DNA from: Methylaequor sp045563055
Lineage (GTDB): Bacteria > Pseudomonadota > Alphaproteobacteria > Methylaequorales > Methylaequoraceae
Direction: 5' to 3'
Assembly (NCBI GenBank): GCA_045563055.1
Contig: JBJKUR010000015.1
Location: 1 to 64,000 of the forward strand
DNA length: 64,000 bases
The notes under the pieces were generated by a model. The model had not been told where the DNA came from and ran no database searches. It saw only the letters and a list, made by a program, of their open reading frames with translations. The position numbers and the translations under genes are program-made. Below are positions 53,878 through 62,744 of the stretch, in pieces. Each line of letters opens with the position of its first letter. Position 1 is the first letter of the stretch.

Positions 53878-55188
53878 CTACTCTATGCTTATTTTTCTAT
53901 TTTTAATTTCAATAAATTTTCTCATTTTTTCTCCAGTATACAGTTGCCTTGGTCTACTGATTCTATTTTCACTTTCAGTCATTTCTTTCCACTGCGAAAT
54001 CCATCCAACAGTTCTTGCAACTGCAAAAATCACTGTAAACATTGACTCTGGAAGGCCTAGAGCTTTTAAAATTATTCCAGAGTAAAAATCAACATTAGGA
54101 TAAAGTTTTTTTTCTATAAAATATTCATCACTTAATGCTATTTCTTCAAGTTTAGTCGCCAACTTAAATAATGGAAAATTAAAATCTTCAACTTCTTTCA
54201 GAAGATTATGGCAATACTTCCTAAGTACTTTAGCTCTTGGATCATGATTTTTATATACTCGATGTCCGAACCCCATTAGTCTAAATGAATCATTTTTATC
54301 TTTTGCCTTTTTTATATATTTAGTTATATTCTCCTCTTTTTGAATTATATTCAACATTCTTATAACTGATTCATTTGCACCACCATGAGCCGGTCCCCAT
54401 AAAGATGCTACTCCAGCGGCAACACATGCAAATGGATTTGCCCCTGATGAACCAGCAATCTTTACTGTTGAAGTTGATGCATTTTGTTCATGGTCTGCAT
54501 GAAGGATTAGTAATTTATCGAGTGCATCAACGCTAGCCTTACTTGGTATATATTCTCCACATGGAGTGGAGAAGAGCATATGAAGAAAATTTTCACTATA
54601 TGAAAGTTCATTTTTTGGGTAGATAAATGGTTGTCCAAGTGAATATTTATAAGCCATTGCAGCCATTGTAGGTATTTTAGCCAAAAGTCTACTAACAGCA
54701 ACCCATTTACCTTTTTCTGAAGAAAAATCATACGTTTTTTCAGGATAAAATGAAGAGAGTGCTCCAACTATTCCAACCATTACAGCCATGGGATGCGAGT
54801 CCCTTCGAAAACCACTATAAAAGCGAAGTATTTGCTCATGTAACATCGTATGGTGGGTAAGTATATTCATAAATTTTTCTTTATTATGTTTATCTGGTAG
54901 ATACCCATTCAATAACAAAAAACAAACCTCAGGATAATCGGAGTTCTCAGCTAGATCTTCAATATTATACCCTCTATGCAGGAGAATACCCTTTTCACCA
55001 TCGATGTAAGTAATTTTTGATGAACAACTGGCAGTAGATTTAAAACCAGGGTCGTAAACAAACATTCCAGTTTTTTCATAAAAGCTTGTTAGATCAGCAA
55101 CAGCTGGTCCTGAAGAACCATCTTTAATTGAAAATTCGTAGATTTTGCCGTTTCTATTATCTTTGACTGTTATTGTTTTTTTTTTCAT
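53878..55188 (-). CDS. gltA: Citrate synthase
   Basis: This 436-aa first enzyme of the TCA cycle has substrate-binding and catalytic segments LHADHEQNASTSTVK, WGPAHGGANESVIRML and MGFGHRVYKNHDPRAKVL, with the active-site His residues and a distal Asp region. It is the type II form, allosteric in Gram-negatives. It lies 8 nt downstream of gltX on the minus strand. Confidence 0.98.
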   Translation of the reverse strand: MKKKTITVKDNRNGKIYEFSIKDGSSGPAVADLTSFYEKTGMFVYDPGFKSTASCSSKITYIDGEKGILLHRGYNIEDLAENSDYPEVCFLLLNGYLPDKHNKEKFMNILTHHTMLHEQILRFYSGFRRDSHPMAVMVGIVGALSSFYPEKTYDFSSEKGKWVAVSRLLAKIPTMAAMAYKYSLGQPFIYPKNELSYSENFLHMLFSTPCGEYIPSKASVDALDKLLILHADHEQNASTSTVKIAGSSGANPFACVAAGVASLWGPAHGGANESVIRMLNIIQKEENITKYIKKAKDKNDSFRLMGFGHRVYKNHDPRAKVLRKYCHNLLKEVEDFNFPLFKLATKLEEIALSDEYFIEKKLYPNVDFYSGIILKALGLPESMFTVIFAVARTVGWISQWKEMTESENRISRPRQLYTGEKMRKFIEIKNRKISIE

Positions 55189-55196
55189 GAATTAAT

Positions 55197-56546
55197 TTAT
55201 TTAAAATTTTGCATTATTCTTTTTAAACATTCAGTTTTACCAAGTACTCTTATGATTGAATAAACTGATGGACCTTTAATGTTACCAGTTATTAATAATC
55301 TAATGGGTTGAGCAATAGATTTAAATGATAAGCCATGTAAGTCAATAAAATCTTTAAAAAATAGTTCTATATTCGAATCGTCCCATTTTTTAATATTTGT
55401 AAAGTTTTTAATAAATAAACTTTTATATTCCTCAAATTCCTTTAGTATTTTTTTTTCATTATCCTCAAATTTATGATTATAATCAATTATGTTAAAGAGA
55501 TTTTTACCGATATCTTCTAAAGATATTGACCTTTCTTTATATAAATCTATTAATTCCATAATTTTTCTATCATTAACAATTGATTGTGTAGATAAAGGTT
55601 CTAATTGTTTATATATCTGAGTATTTGATAGTTGTCTAAGATAATGACTGTTTAAAAAATTTAATTTCTTTTCGTCAAGTTTTGCAGGAGATTTCCCAAG
55701 ATTACTCAGTGAGAATAACTTGACTGCCTCCTGAAGCGAAAAGAATTCTTGATCTCCATGTGACCAACCCAATCTTAAAAGATAATTATTTAAAGCTTCG
55801 GGAAGGTAACCTTTTTTTTTGTAATCAAGAACCGAAATCGAATTATCTCTTTTTGACATTTTTTGATTTTGGTCATTATGTAATAGAGATATATGTGCAA
55901 AGTTGGGTTTATAGTTAAGAAAATCAAAAATAATTTTTTGTCTAAATGTATTTGTTAAATGATCGTCTCCTCTAATTATGTCTGAAATTTTCATCTCTAC
56001 ATCATCTACTACTGATGATAATAAAAATGTTGGTGTTTTATCAGTTCTTACAATTATATAGTCGTCTAGTTCATTGAAATTTACAACTATCTTTCCCTGA
56101 ACTTCATCCTTAAGGGTGTAATTACCATTTAAAGGTGCTTTAATTCTTATAACATATGGTTTGTTTGATTTTTGTTTTTTCCCATCTCTCCATTCACTAA
56201 TGAACTTTTGTTTAGACATCTTTTTTTCAGTAATGTAAGAATCATCATGAAAACATTTATATGCTAAGCCATTCGAAATTAATGAGTCGGCAACCTCAAG
56301 ATGATTTTTTATATTTTTACTTTGAAACACCATTGGACCATCTATTTTGAAACCAAGCCAATTTAAACTTTCTAATATTTCATTGGAAGTTTGTGTTATA
56401 TTTCTAGATTTATCCGTATCTTCGATTCTAATTTTAAAAGTTCCATCATTAGATCTTGCGTGTAGATAGTTAAAAAGTGCTGTCCTCGCACCCCCTAAAT
56501 GCAATTTTCCTGTAGGTGATGGTGCGAATCTTGTGATGGTTGGCAT
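55197..56546 (-). CDS. gltX: Glutamyl-tRNA synthetase
   Basis: This 449-aa class I synthetase charges tRNA-Glu (and perhaps tRNA-Gln). The HIGH-type motif is FAPSPTGKLHLGGARTA and the KMSKS-type motif KMSKRDNSIS. The C-terminal helical anticodon domain is complete. It follows lexA with a 17-nt gap. comEC, which often lies between lexA and gltX in Alphaproteobacteria, is absent here. Confidence 0.97.
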   Translation of the reverse strand: MPTITRFAPSPTGKLHLGGARTALFNYLHARSNDGTFKIRIEDTDKSRNITQTSNEILESLNWLGFKIDGPMVFQSKNIKNHLEVADSLISNGLAYKCFHDDSYITEKKMSKQKFISEWRDGKKQKSNKPYVIRIKAPLNGNYTLKDEVQGKIVVNFNELDDYIIVRTDKTPTFLLSSVVDDVEMKISDIIRGDDHLTNTFRQKIIFDFLNYKPNFAHISLLHNDQNQKMSKRDNSISVLDYKKKGYLPEALNNYLLRLGWSHGDQEFFSLQEAVKLFSLSNLGKSPAKLDEKKLNFLNSHYLRQLSNTQIYKQLEPLSTQSIVNDRKIMELIDLYKERSISLEDIGKNLFNIIDYNHKFEDNEKKILKEFEEYKSLFIKNFTNIKKWDDSNIELFFKDFIDLHGLSFKSIAQPIRLLITGNIKGPSVYSIIRVLGKTECLKRIMQNFK

Positions 56547-56563
56547 AATTATTCAGTATATTA

Positions 56564-57178
56564 CTAGAATTTTCTTATTAATCCAACTAACTTCCCTTGT
56601 ATTTTTACTCTTCCTTCTCCAAAAATTCTAGTTTTAAAACTCTTATTTGCTGGTTCTAGAGCAATTGAGTTTTTAAAAGATCTAAACTTTTTAAGAGTAA
56701 CCTCATTATTATCAATCAACGCGACAACAATATCACCTGTACTAGCGTAATTTATTTTTTTAATTACAACTACATCTCCATCAAAAATTCCTTCATCAAT
56801 CATTGAGTCGCCACTTACTTCAAGTGTGAAATGTTCATCGTTATTGCTTAGTAAATAATTTGGGACAGAAATTTGTTCAAAACTACCCGTTACTGCTTCT
56901 ATTGGATTTCCAGCTGCAATTCTGCCTAAAAAAGGAACATCTCTATTTTCTATATCTTTTTGTGTGTTTTTAGAATTTTTAATTTCAAGTGCTCTCGCCT
57001 TATGGGGAATTCTTTTAATAAATCCTTTGTGTTCAAGGCTTGAAAGTAGTTTGTGAATTCCTGATTTTGATTTAATGTTTAAATGATCTCTCATTTCATC
57101 AAAAGTTGGAAATAGATTTCTTTCCTGATAGTATAATTTTAGATAATCTAATAGTACTTTTTGTTTAATAGTGAGCAT
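56564..57178 (-). CDS. lexA: SOS-response repressor LexA
   Basis: This 204-aa repressor cleaves itself when RecA is activated. The N-terminal winged helix (about residues 1-65) has TFDEMRDHLNIKSKSGIH. The self-cleavage site is Ala89-Gly90 (RIAAGNPIE), and the catalytic dyad is Ser125 (VSGDSMID) and Lys163 (EVTLKKF). Its own operator lies 8-22 nt upstream, so it is autoregulated. It sits between moeA and gltX. Confidence 0.97.
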   Translation of the reverse strand: MLTIKQKVLLDYLKLYYQERNLFPTFDEMRDHLNIKSKSGIHKLLSSLEHKGFIKRIPHKARALEIKNSKNTQKDIENRDVPFLGRIAAGNPIEAVTGSFEQISVPNYLLSNNDEHFTLEVSGDSMIDEGIFDGDVVVIKKINYASTGDIVVALIDNNEVTLKKFRSFKNSIALEPANKSFKTRIFGEGRVKIQGKLVGLIRKF

Positions 57179-57186
57179 ACTTAAAT

Positions 57187-57215
57187 GTTCTACATAAGTT
57201 CTACTAGAAAGTCAA
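57187..57215 (-). promoter_or_regulatory. lexA promoter and SOS operator
   Basis: The palindrome-like direct repeat GTTC-N7-GTTC (57187-57201; complement GAACTTATGTAGAAC) matches the alphaproteobacterial LexA operator exactly. On the minus strand it overlaps a -10-like TAGAAC that lies 17 bp from a -35 TTGACT (57210-57215). Repressor binding would block the polymerase. The ATG is only 8 nt past the -10, so the mRNA is nearly leaderless. Confidence 0.85.
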
Positions 57216-57228
57216 GAATTAAATACAC

Positions 57229-58407
57229 TCAAAAATAATTATCAAATAAAATTATCTCTCTTTTTTGATTTTCTTTAATAATTGAGTCAAAAGGTTTTCT
57301 CATTAGGATTCCATCTGAGAGATTTAAAATATTTAATAGAGAACTATCTTGATTTTTAAATACACTAAAATATTTACCTTTAATTATAACTCTTTGAAAT
57401 TGTGTCAGATGATTATTTTTACCAAGTTTTTTTTTGGAAATAAATTCTTTTTTAGATAAAGGCGAACAATTAATGCCATAAAAAGAGCTTATAAATACTG
57501 GGAAAAAGTTTAGCATTGTTAGAAAACATGAAACTGGGTTGCCCGGCAAACCCAAAAAATATTTTCTTTTAGAAAGTTTGCCAAAAGTTGTTGGTTTTCC
57601 TGGTTTAATAGCTATTTGGTCAAATAAAATTTTAAGTCCATTTTTTTTTAGTGCAGATTTAACAATATCATATTTACCTTTTGAGATTCCTCCACTTGTA
57701 ATAAGGATATCGAAATCTTTTACAGATTTATATTTTTTTATAAAATCATCTTTGTTATCATTTGAATAACAGATTTTTTTAACTTCTCCGCCGAATCTTT
57801 CGACCATAAACCTAATAAATATGTCATTTGTTGATTCAACCATAGTATTATTTTTATTGGATTTAACAATTTCATCACCAGTACAGATTACAAATACCTT
57901 TGGTTTTTTAAAAACCTTAATTTTTTTTAATTTCATAGATTTAGCTAAGGCCAAAGATCTTACATTAATTTGTGATTTATGTTTAAGGTAAATTCTATTT
58001 TTAGTAACATCCGAAGCTCTTTTTCTCACAAAAAAATCTTTAGGAAAACTACTAATTATTACGCAATCATTTTTTATTTTAAAATTCTCTTTTGGTACAA
58101 TTCTCTTGTTATTTCCATTAATGGGTGCACCTGTATATATAAAACAACATTCACCTAATTTAAAATTTTTACCATGTAAATCTCCTGCTTTAGACTCACC
58201 AACAACTTTAAGATCATTTTTTTTTTCATTTTTTAGTATAACTATACCATCCATAGAAGATGAGTTATTATAAGGAATATCTAATTTAGATGAGTAATTT
58301 TCAAATAAAAATCTCTGGTGAGAGTCATCAACTCTCAGAAATTCATTCTTATTTGATTCTGCAACATTCTTCTTGATAATATTACATGCTCTTTCAAATT
58401 GTATCAT
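57229..58407 (-). CDS. moeA: Molybdopterin molybdenumtransferase MoeA
   Basis: This enzyme inserts molybdate into molybdopterin. Segments are DIPYNNSSSMDGI (substrate loop), GAPINGNNKRIVPKE, ICTGDEIV, ILITSGGISKGKYD, IKPGKPTTFG and FLGLPGNPVSC. The length is 392 aa from the chosen ATG (MIQFERACNI), which fits the family. An ATG 27 nt further upstream, inside the moaC end, is also possible and would add nine residues. It follows moaC and precedes lexA. Confidence 0.93.
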   Translation of the reverse strand: MIQFERACNIIKKNVAESNKNEFLRVDDSHQRFLFENYSSKLDIPYNNSSSMDGIVILKNEKKNDLKVVGESKAGDLHGKNFKLGECCFIYTGAPINGNNKRIVPKENFKIKNDCVIISSFPKDFFVRKRASDVTKNRIYLKHKSQINVRSLALAKSMKLKKIKVFKKPKVFVICTGDEIVKSNKNNTMVESTNDIFIRFMVERFGGEVKKICYSNDNKDDFIKKYKSVKDFDILITSGGISKGKYDIVKSALKKNGLKILFDQIAIKPGKPTTFGKLSKRKYFLGLPGNPVSCFLTMLNFFPVFISSFYGINCSPLSKKEFISKKKLGKNNHLTQFQRVIIKGKYFSVFKNQDSSLLNILNLSDGILMRKPFDSIIKENQKREIILFDNYF

Positions 58408-58870
58408 CTTTGTATTTACCAGACTTTCCTCCATCTTTATAGATTAGCTTTATCTTTTCTATAATAATTTTTTTATCAAAGCTTTTACACATATCATAGA
58501 TTGTCAAACATGCTATTGAACAAGCTGTAAGTGCTTCCATTTCCACTCCTGTTTGAGTATTACTTTTAACGTCTGAATAAACTTCGATTGAATAGTTTTT
58601 AGGATTATTTTTAAATTCAATTTTAACAGAGTTAAGATTAATATTGTGGCAGAGAGGAATTAAATCTCCAGTTTTTTTTGCAGCAATAATAGCAGCGATT
58701 CTTGCTGTATTGAAAATCTCACCTTTGGGCCCATCGTTTTTTAAAACTTTTTCAAAGGTCCCACTATTAAATTTTAAAAACCCAACTGCCCTCGCATGTC
58801 TGTGATTTTGGTTTTTTTTTGAAATATCAACCATATTAATCTTCTTATTTTTTATATGAGTAAAAGTCAT
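58394..58870 (-). CDS. moaC: Cyclic pyranopterin monophosphate synthase MoaC
   Basis: This 158-aa enzyme makes cPMP in molybdenum cofactor synthesis. Signatures are VDISKKNQNHRHARAVG near the N-terminus, KKTGDLIPLCHNINL and the C-terminal MEALTACSIACLTIYDMCK, which holds the catalytic Asp. It overlaps trpC by 4 nt (ATGA). moaA, moaD and moaE are not in this window. Confidence 0.96.
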   Translation of the reverse strand: MTFTHIKNKKINMVDISKKNQNHRHARAVGFLKFNSGTFEKVLKNDGPKGEIFNTARIAAIIAAKKTGDLIPLCHNINLNSVKIEFKNNPKNYSIEVYSDVKSNTQTGVEMEALTACSIACLTIYDMCKSFDKKIIIEKIKLIYKDGGKSGKYKDDTI

Positions 58871-59640
58871 TTTTTTATGAGTTTAGAGGTTTCTATTTTA
58901 ATATCTTGTGATGACATCAAAGATTCACCTATTAGAAATGCATCTGCACCATAACTTGCTAAATCAACAATTTGTTGATTTGTTTTAATTCCACTTTCGC
59001 ATATTTTGATTGTTTTCTCAGGTATTTCTTTTGATAACTTTTTAAAAGTATTTAGGTTTATATTTAACGTTTTTAAATTTCTATTGTTTATTCCGATACA
59101 TTTAGCGTTCATTTTAATAGCTCTATTTAACTCTTCAAGTTCGTGAACTTCTACAATAACATCAAGATCTAATTCCTCAGCAATTTTATATAATTTATAG
59201 GCACTAGGATCATCAATCATTGCAAGTATAAGGAGAATACAATCTGCGCCATGATAATAGCTTTCATATATTTGCCATTCGTCTAGAATAAAATCTTTTC
59301 TCAGTATTGGAAGTTTTACAATATCTTTTACACTTTTAATATAATTAATATCTCCTTTGAAAAATTGTTTTTCTGTGAGAACTGAAAGACATGATGCTCC
59401 AGCTTTTTCATAATCTCTTGCAATTTCTAATAAGTTAAAGTTCTTACATATTTTTCCTTTACTAGGAGATGCTTTTTTAATCTCAGCTATTAGATTATAT
59501 TTGTTATTGTTTCTTTCTTTTAAACTTCCATGAAAGTTTCTTCTTTTTGAAATGTTTAGTTTATCTTTATAATTAATAGAGGATTTAAGTTTTTCCACTT
59601 CAATTTTTTTTAAACTACAGATTTTTTCTAATATATTCAT
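58867..59640 (-). CDS. trpC: Indole-3-glycerol phosphate synthase TrpC
   Basis: This 257-aa TIM-barrel enzyme forms indole-glycerol phosphate. Residues for the reaction are in LIAEIKKASPSKGKI, LRKDFILDEWQIYESY, VEVHELEELNRAI and the phosphate-binding ADAFLIGESLM. No fused TrpF is present. It follows trpD after 6 nt. Confidence 0.97.
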   Translation of the reverse strand: MNILEKICSLKKIEVEKLKSSINYKDKLNISKRRNFHGSLKERNNNKYNLIAEIKKASPSKGKICKNFNLLEIARDYEKAGASCLSVLTEKQFFKGDINYIKSVKDIVKLPILRKDFILDEWQIYESYYHGADCILLILAMIDDPSAYKLYKIAEELDLDVIVEVHELEELNRAIKMNAKCIGINNRNLKTLNINLNTFKKLSKEIPEKTIKICESGIKTNQQIVDLASYGADAFLIGESLMSSQDIKIETSKLIKK

Positions 59641-59646
59641 TTCTTA

Positions 59647-60648
59647 TTATTTTGAGATCGATAATAGTTTATTTAGGACCTCTCCTGAATCGATTTTATT
59701 TTCAGCAAACTTTATACCTTCTTTAATTGTTTTAACTTTTCTGTGTATTAGCAATGCAGCAGCAGAGTTAAGCAATACATTATCTCTTAATGCACCAGTC
59801 TCTCCTTCAAATACACGTCTCATTAGAAATGAGTTTTCCGATGCTGAGCCTCCTCTTAATTCATTTTCATTTCTATATTTAAACCCTAACTCTTTCGGAT
59901 CAAGTATTTGTCTTTTTTTAATTTTTCCATTTTTAATTTCAATAAATAAATTTTTTGAAACTGTTGTAAGTTCGTCATAACCGTTTGTATTATAAACAAC
60001 CCAGGCATTTTTAAGTTTTTGTTTGGAAATACATTTTGCATGAGTTTCAAGATATTTGTCATGGCTGACACCAAGAAGTTGGTAATCAAGTTTCACAGGG
60101 TTTAATAGTGGGCCCAATAGATTGAAAATTGTTCTAAATGGTAATGATTTTCTTATTAATCCAAAATCTTTCAAAGTAGGATGAAATAATGGTGCAAAAA
60201 GAAAACATATATTATGTTTTTTAAAAAATTTTTTATTTTTTTTTTCACTTAAGCTTATTTTTACACCCAAAGCTTCCAAAACATCAAAACTACCGGATTT
60301 TGATGTAACAGATCTATTCCCATGTTTTGCAATTTTTACATCACAACTTGATAACAAGATTGATGTTGCAGTTGAAAAATTAAAGCTATTTTTACTATCT
60401 CCACCTGTACCACAAGTATCCATTATTTCTCCTTGTAATGATAACTTTTTCATTTTCATTTTTAGAAACTTAATAAATGAGTGTATTTCTTCAAATGATT
60501 CACCCTTTGCATAAAAAAGAGTTAATATGCTTGCAATTTGAACATCATCGATATCTTTGTTGATTATCTTTCTTGCAATAAAATCACTTTCACTCTCGAT
60601 CAGAGAATCTTTACAAAGTTTTTCAAATATATAGTTAATTTTATTCAT
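59647..60648 (-). CDS. trpD: Anthranilate phosphoribosyltransferase TrpD
   Basis: This 333-aa enzyme transfers phosphoribose to anthranilate. The PRPP motif is MDTCGTGGDSKNSFNFST. KHGNRSVTSKSGSFDVLEALG and FLFAPLFHPTLKDF are the standard anthranilate-site segments. The start ATG lies 17 nt after trpG. Confidence 0.97.
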   Translation of the reverse strand: MNKINYIFEKLCKDSLIESESDFIARKIINKDIDDVQIASILTLFYAKGESFEEIHSFIKFLKMKMKKLSLQGEIMDTCGTGGDSKNSFNFSTATSILLSSCDVKIAKHGNRSVTSKSGSFDVLEALGVKISLSEKKNKKFFKKHNICFLFAPLFHPTLKDFGLIRKSLPFRTIFNLLGPLLNPVKLDYQLLGVSHDKYLETHAKCISKQKLKNAWVVYNTNGYDELTTVSKNLFIEIKNGKIKKRQILDPKELGFKYRNENELRGGSASENSFLMRRVFEGETGALRDNVLLNSAAALLIHRKVKTIKEGIKFAENKIDSGEVLNKLLSISK

Positions 60649-60665
60649 CTATTATAAGGTAAATT

Positions 60666-61244
60666 TTATTTATTATTATCCAGAAAATTTCTTAAAAGTT
60701 GATGACCATCTTCAGTTGCAATACTTTCTGGATGAAACTGCACTCCGTAAATGGGCATGGTTCTATGTTCAAGACCCATGACTACCTTGTCTTGTGTATC
60801 AGCAGTTATAACTAGATCGTCCCTTACAGATTTTTTATCTACAATAAGTGAATGATATCTTGTTGCATTAAAAGGGTTGCTTATGTTTTTATATAATTTT
60901 GAATTTTTATGGAATATCTTACTTATTTTTCCATGAACAGGTTTACCACTTTGAATAACTTTGGAATTAAAGCATTCTGCTATTACTTGATGTCCAAGAC
61001 ACACACCCAGTGTTGGAATAACATGTGAATTCTTTGAGTTTTGTATTAATAAATCTGGGCATATTCCTGAGTTTGACGGCGTGCTTGGTCCTGGAGAAAT
61101 AACTAAATATTTTGGTTTTAATTCAAAAACCTTATTTATTGATATTTCGTCATTTCTATATACTCTAACTTTTTGTCCAATTTCTTGAAAGTAATGGACT
61201 AAATTATATGTAAAACTATCGTAATTATCGATTAATACTAACAT
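60666..61244 (-). CDS. trpG: Anthranilate synthase glutamine amidotransferase TrpG
   Basis: This 192-aa class I glutamine amidotransferase feeds ammonia to TrpE. The catalytic triad is Cys82 (LGVCLGHQ), His171 and Glu173 (GVQFHPESIAT). The oxyanion region is ISPGPSTPSNSG. It may also serve p-aminobenzoate synthesis (PabA). Its ATG shares one base with the trpE stop. Confidence 0.97.
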   Translation of the reverse strand: MLVLIDNYDSFTYNLVHYFQEIGQKVRVYRNDEISINKVFELKPKYLVISPGPSTPSNSGICPDLLIQNSKNSHVIPTLGVCLGHQVIAECFNSKVIQSGKPVHGKISKIFHKNSKLYKNISNPFNATRYHSLIVDKKSVRDDLVITADTQDKVVMGLEHRTMPIYGVQFHPESIATEDGHQLLRNFLDNNK

Positions 61245-62743
61245 TATTTAAAATTTCTAGCCTGTTCGCAAGCTGTTAACAATGCTAATGCTTTGTTTTC
61301 AGTTTCTTTAAATTCATTCATTGGCTTACTATCTGCAACGATTCCTGCTCCTGATTGAATATAAATATATTGATCTTTTATAAGAGCAGTTCTGAGAGCA
61401 ATGCAAGTATCGATATCACCATTTGCAGAAATATAACCAACCGAACCAGCATAGACATTTCTTCTATTTTTTTCCAATTGATCTATTATTTCAATTGCTC
61501 TAATCTTTGGAGCACCTGTTACAGTTCCAGCAGGAAACCCACTATATAAAACATCAGTTTGTTGTTTATTTTTCTCAATAAAACCCTCAATATTTGAAAC
61601 AATGTGCATCACATGCGAGAAATATTCTATATACATTTGATCTGTGACTCTAACCGTTCCAGGTTTAGTTACTCTACTTATATCATTTCTTCCGAGGTCT
61701 AATAACATTAAGTGTTCTGAAATTTCTTTTGGATCATTTAGTAAATCTTTTTTAAGGTTTTCGTCTTCACGATTTGTTTTACCTCTTTTCCTTGTCCCAG
61801 CTATGGGTCTTATAGTAACTTTTTTATTCTCTAATTTTATCAAAATTTCTGGACTAGAGCCTACAATTGTAAAATGATTAAAATTCATAAAGAAAAGATA
61901 AGGAGATGGATTTAAATACCTCAGTGCTCGATAAATTGATAATGAATCGGTCTCAATTTTTTTTTTAAAAATTCTTGATAGAACTACTTGAAATATCTCT
62001 CCTTCTAAAATATATTTTTTTGCTTTATTAACCATTATTTTAAATTCTTTAAAGTTTGTGTTTGATTTAACATTTTTGAAGACATTTATTTTCTCTTTTC
62101 TATCAAATGAATTAAAGTTTTCTTTTGGTAATGGTTTGTTAATTTTATTGAGAATTTTATGAATATCATTTTTTGCTTTGTCAAACGCTTCTTTTGGTTT
62201 CAATGAATTTTTGCAAACTAATTTTGTAATTAAAAGTCTGTCATTAACATTATCAAAAACTAGTGTAATCGATGGTCTAATAAAAATTGAGTCTGGTAGA
62301 TTTAGATGATTTTTTTTTTTTAAATCAATATTCTCAAAGAACTGAATCATTTCATATCCCATATATCCAAATAAACCGGTGGAGATTGATGGTATTTGAG
62401 TAGGTAATACTAATTTATTTTCACTCATAAGTTTTTTTAAACTTTTTAATGGGTTTTGTTTGATAATTTGGATTTTATTAGAATTATTCAGATTTCTATA
62501 ATAACACTTATTATCTTTACATTCCCATATTATATCTGGTTTAAGTCCAATAACAGAGTATCGCCCTTTTTGACTCCCTTTTTCTACAGACTCAAATAAA
62601 AATGTATATTTTTCATTTTTTAATTTTAAAATTGCTGAAACTGGTGTGTGAACATCTGCTGGGAAAGATAAAAAAAGAAGTTGTTTTTTTCCTGAAACAT
62701 AATTCTTTTGAAAGAGTTTATAATCAGAATTATCTATGTTCAT
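61244..62743 (-). CDS. trpE: Anthranilate synthase component I TrpE
   Basis: This 499-aa chorismate-using enzyme starts tryptophan synthesis. The N-terminal tryptophan feedback site FLFESVEKGSQKGRYSVIG is intact. The C-terminal catalytic domain has PEILIKLENKKVTIRPIAGTRKRG, HLMLLDLGRNDISRV and FPAGTVTGAPKIRA. No leader peptide or attenuator can be seen in the 1-nt gap to the upstream gene. Confidence 0.96.
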   Translation of the reverse strand: MNIDNSDYKLFQKNYVSGKKQLLFLSFPADVHTPVSAILKLKNEKYTFLFESVEKGSQKGRYSVIGLKPDIIWECKDNKCYYRNLNNSNKIQIIKQNPLKSLKKLMSENKLVLPTQIPSISTGLFGYMGYEMIQFFENIDLKKKNHLNLPDSIFIRPSITLVFDNVNDRLLITKLVCKNSLKPKEAFDKAKNDIHKILNKINKPLPKENFNSFDRKEKINVFKNVKSNTNFKEFKIMVNKAKKYILEGEIFQVVLSRIFKKKIETDSLSIYRALRYLNPSPYLFFMNFNHFTIVGSSPEILIKLENKKVTIRPIAGTRKRGKTNREDENLKKDLLNDPKEISEHLMLLDLGRNDISRVTKPGTVRVTDQMYIEYFSHVMHIVSNIEGFIEKNKQQTDVLYSGFPAGTVTGAPKIRAIEIIDQLEKNRRNVYAGSVGYISANGDIDTCIALRTALIKDQYIYIQSGAGIVADSKPMNEFKETENKALALLTACEQARNFK

Positions 62744-62744
62744 T

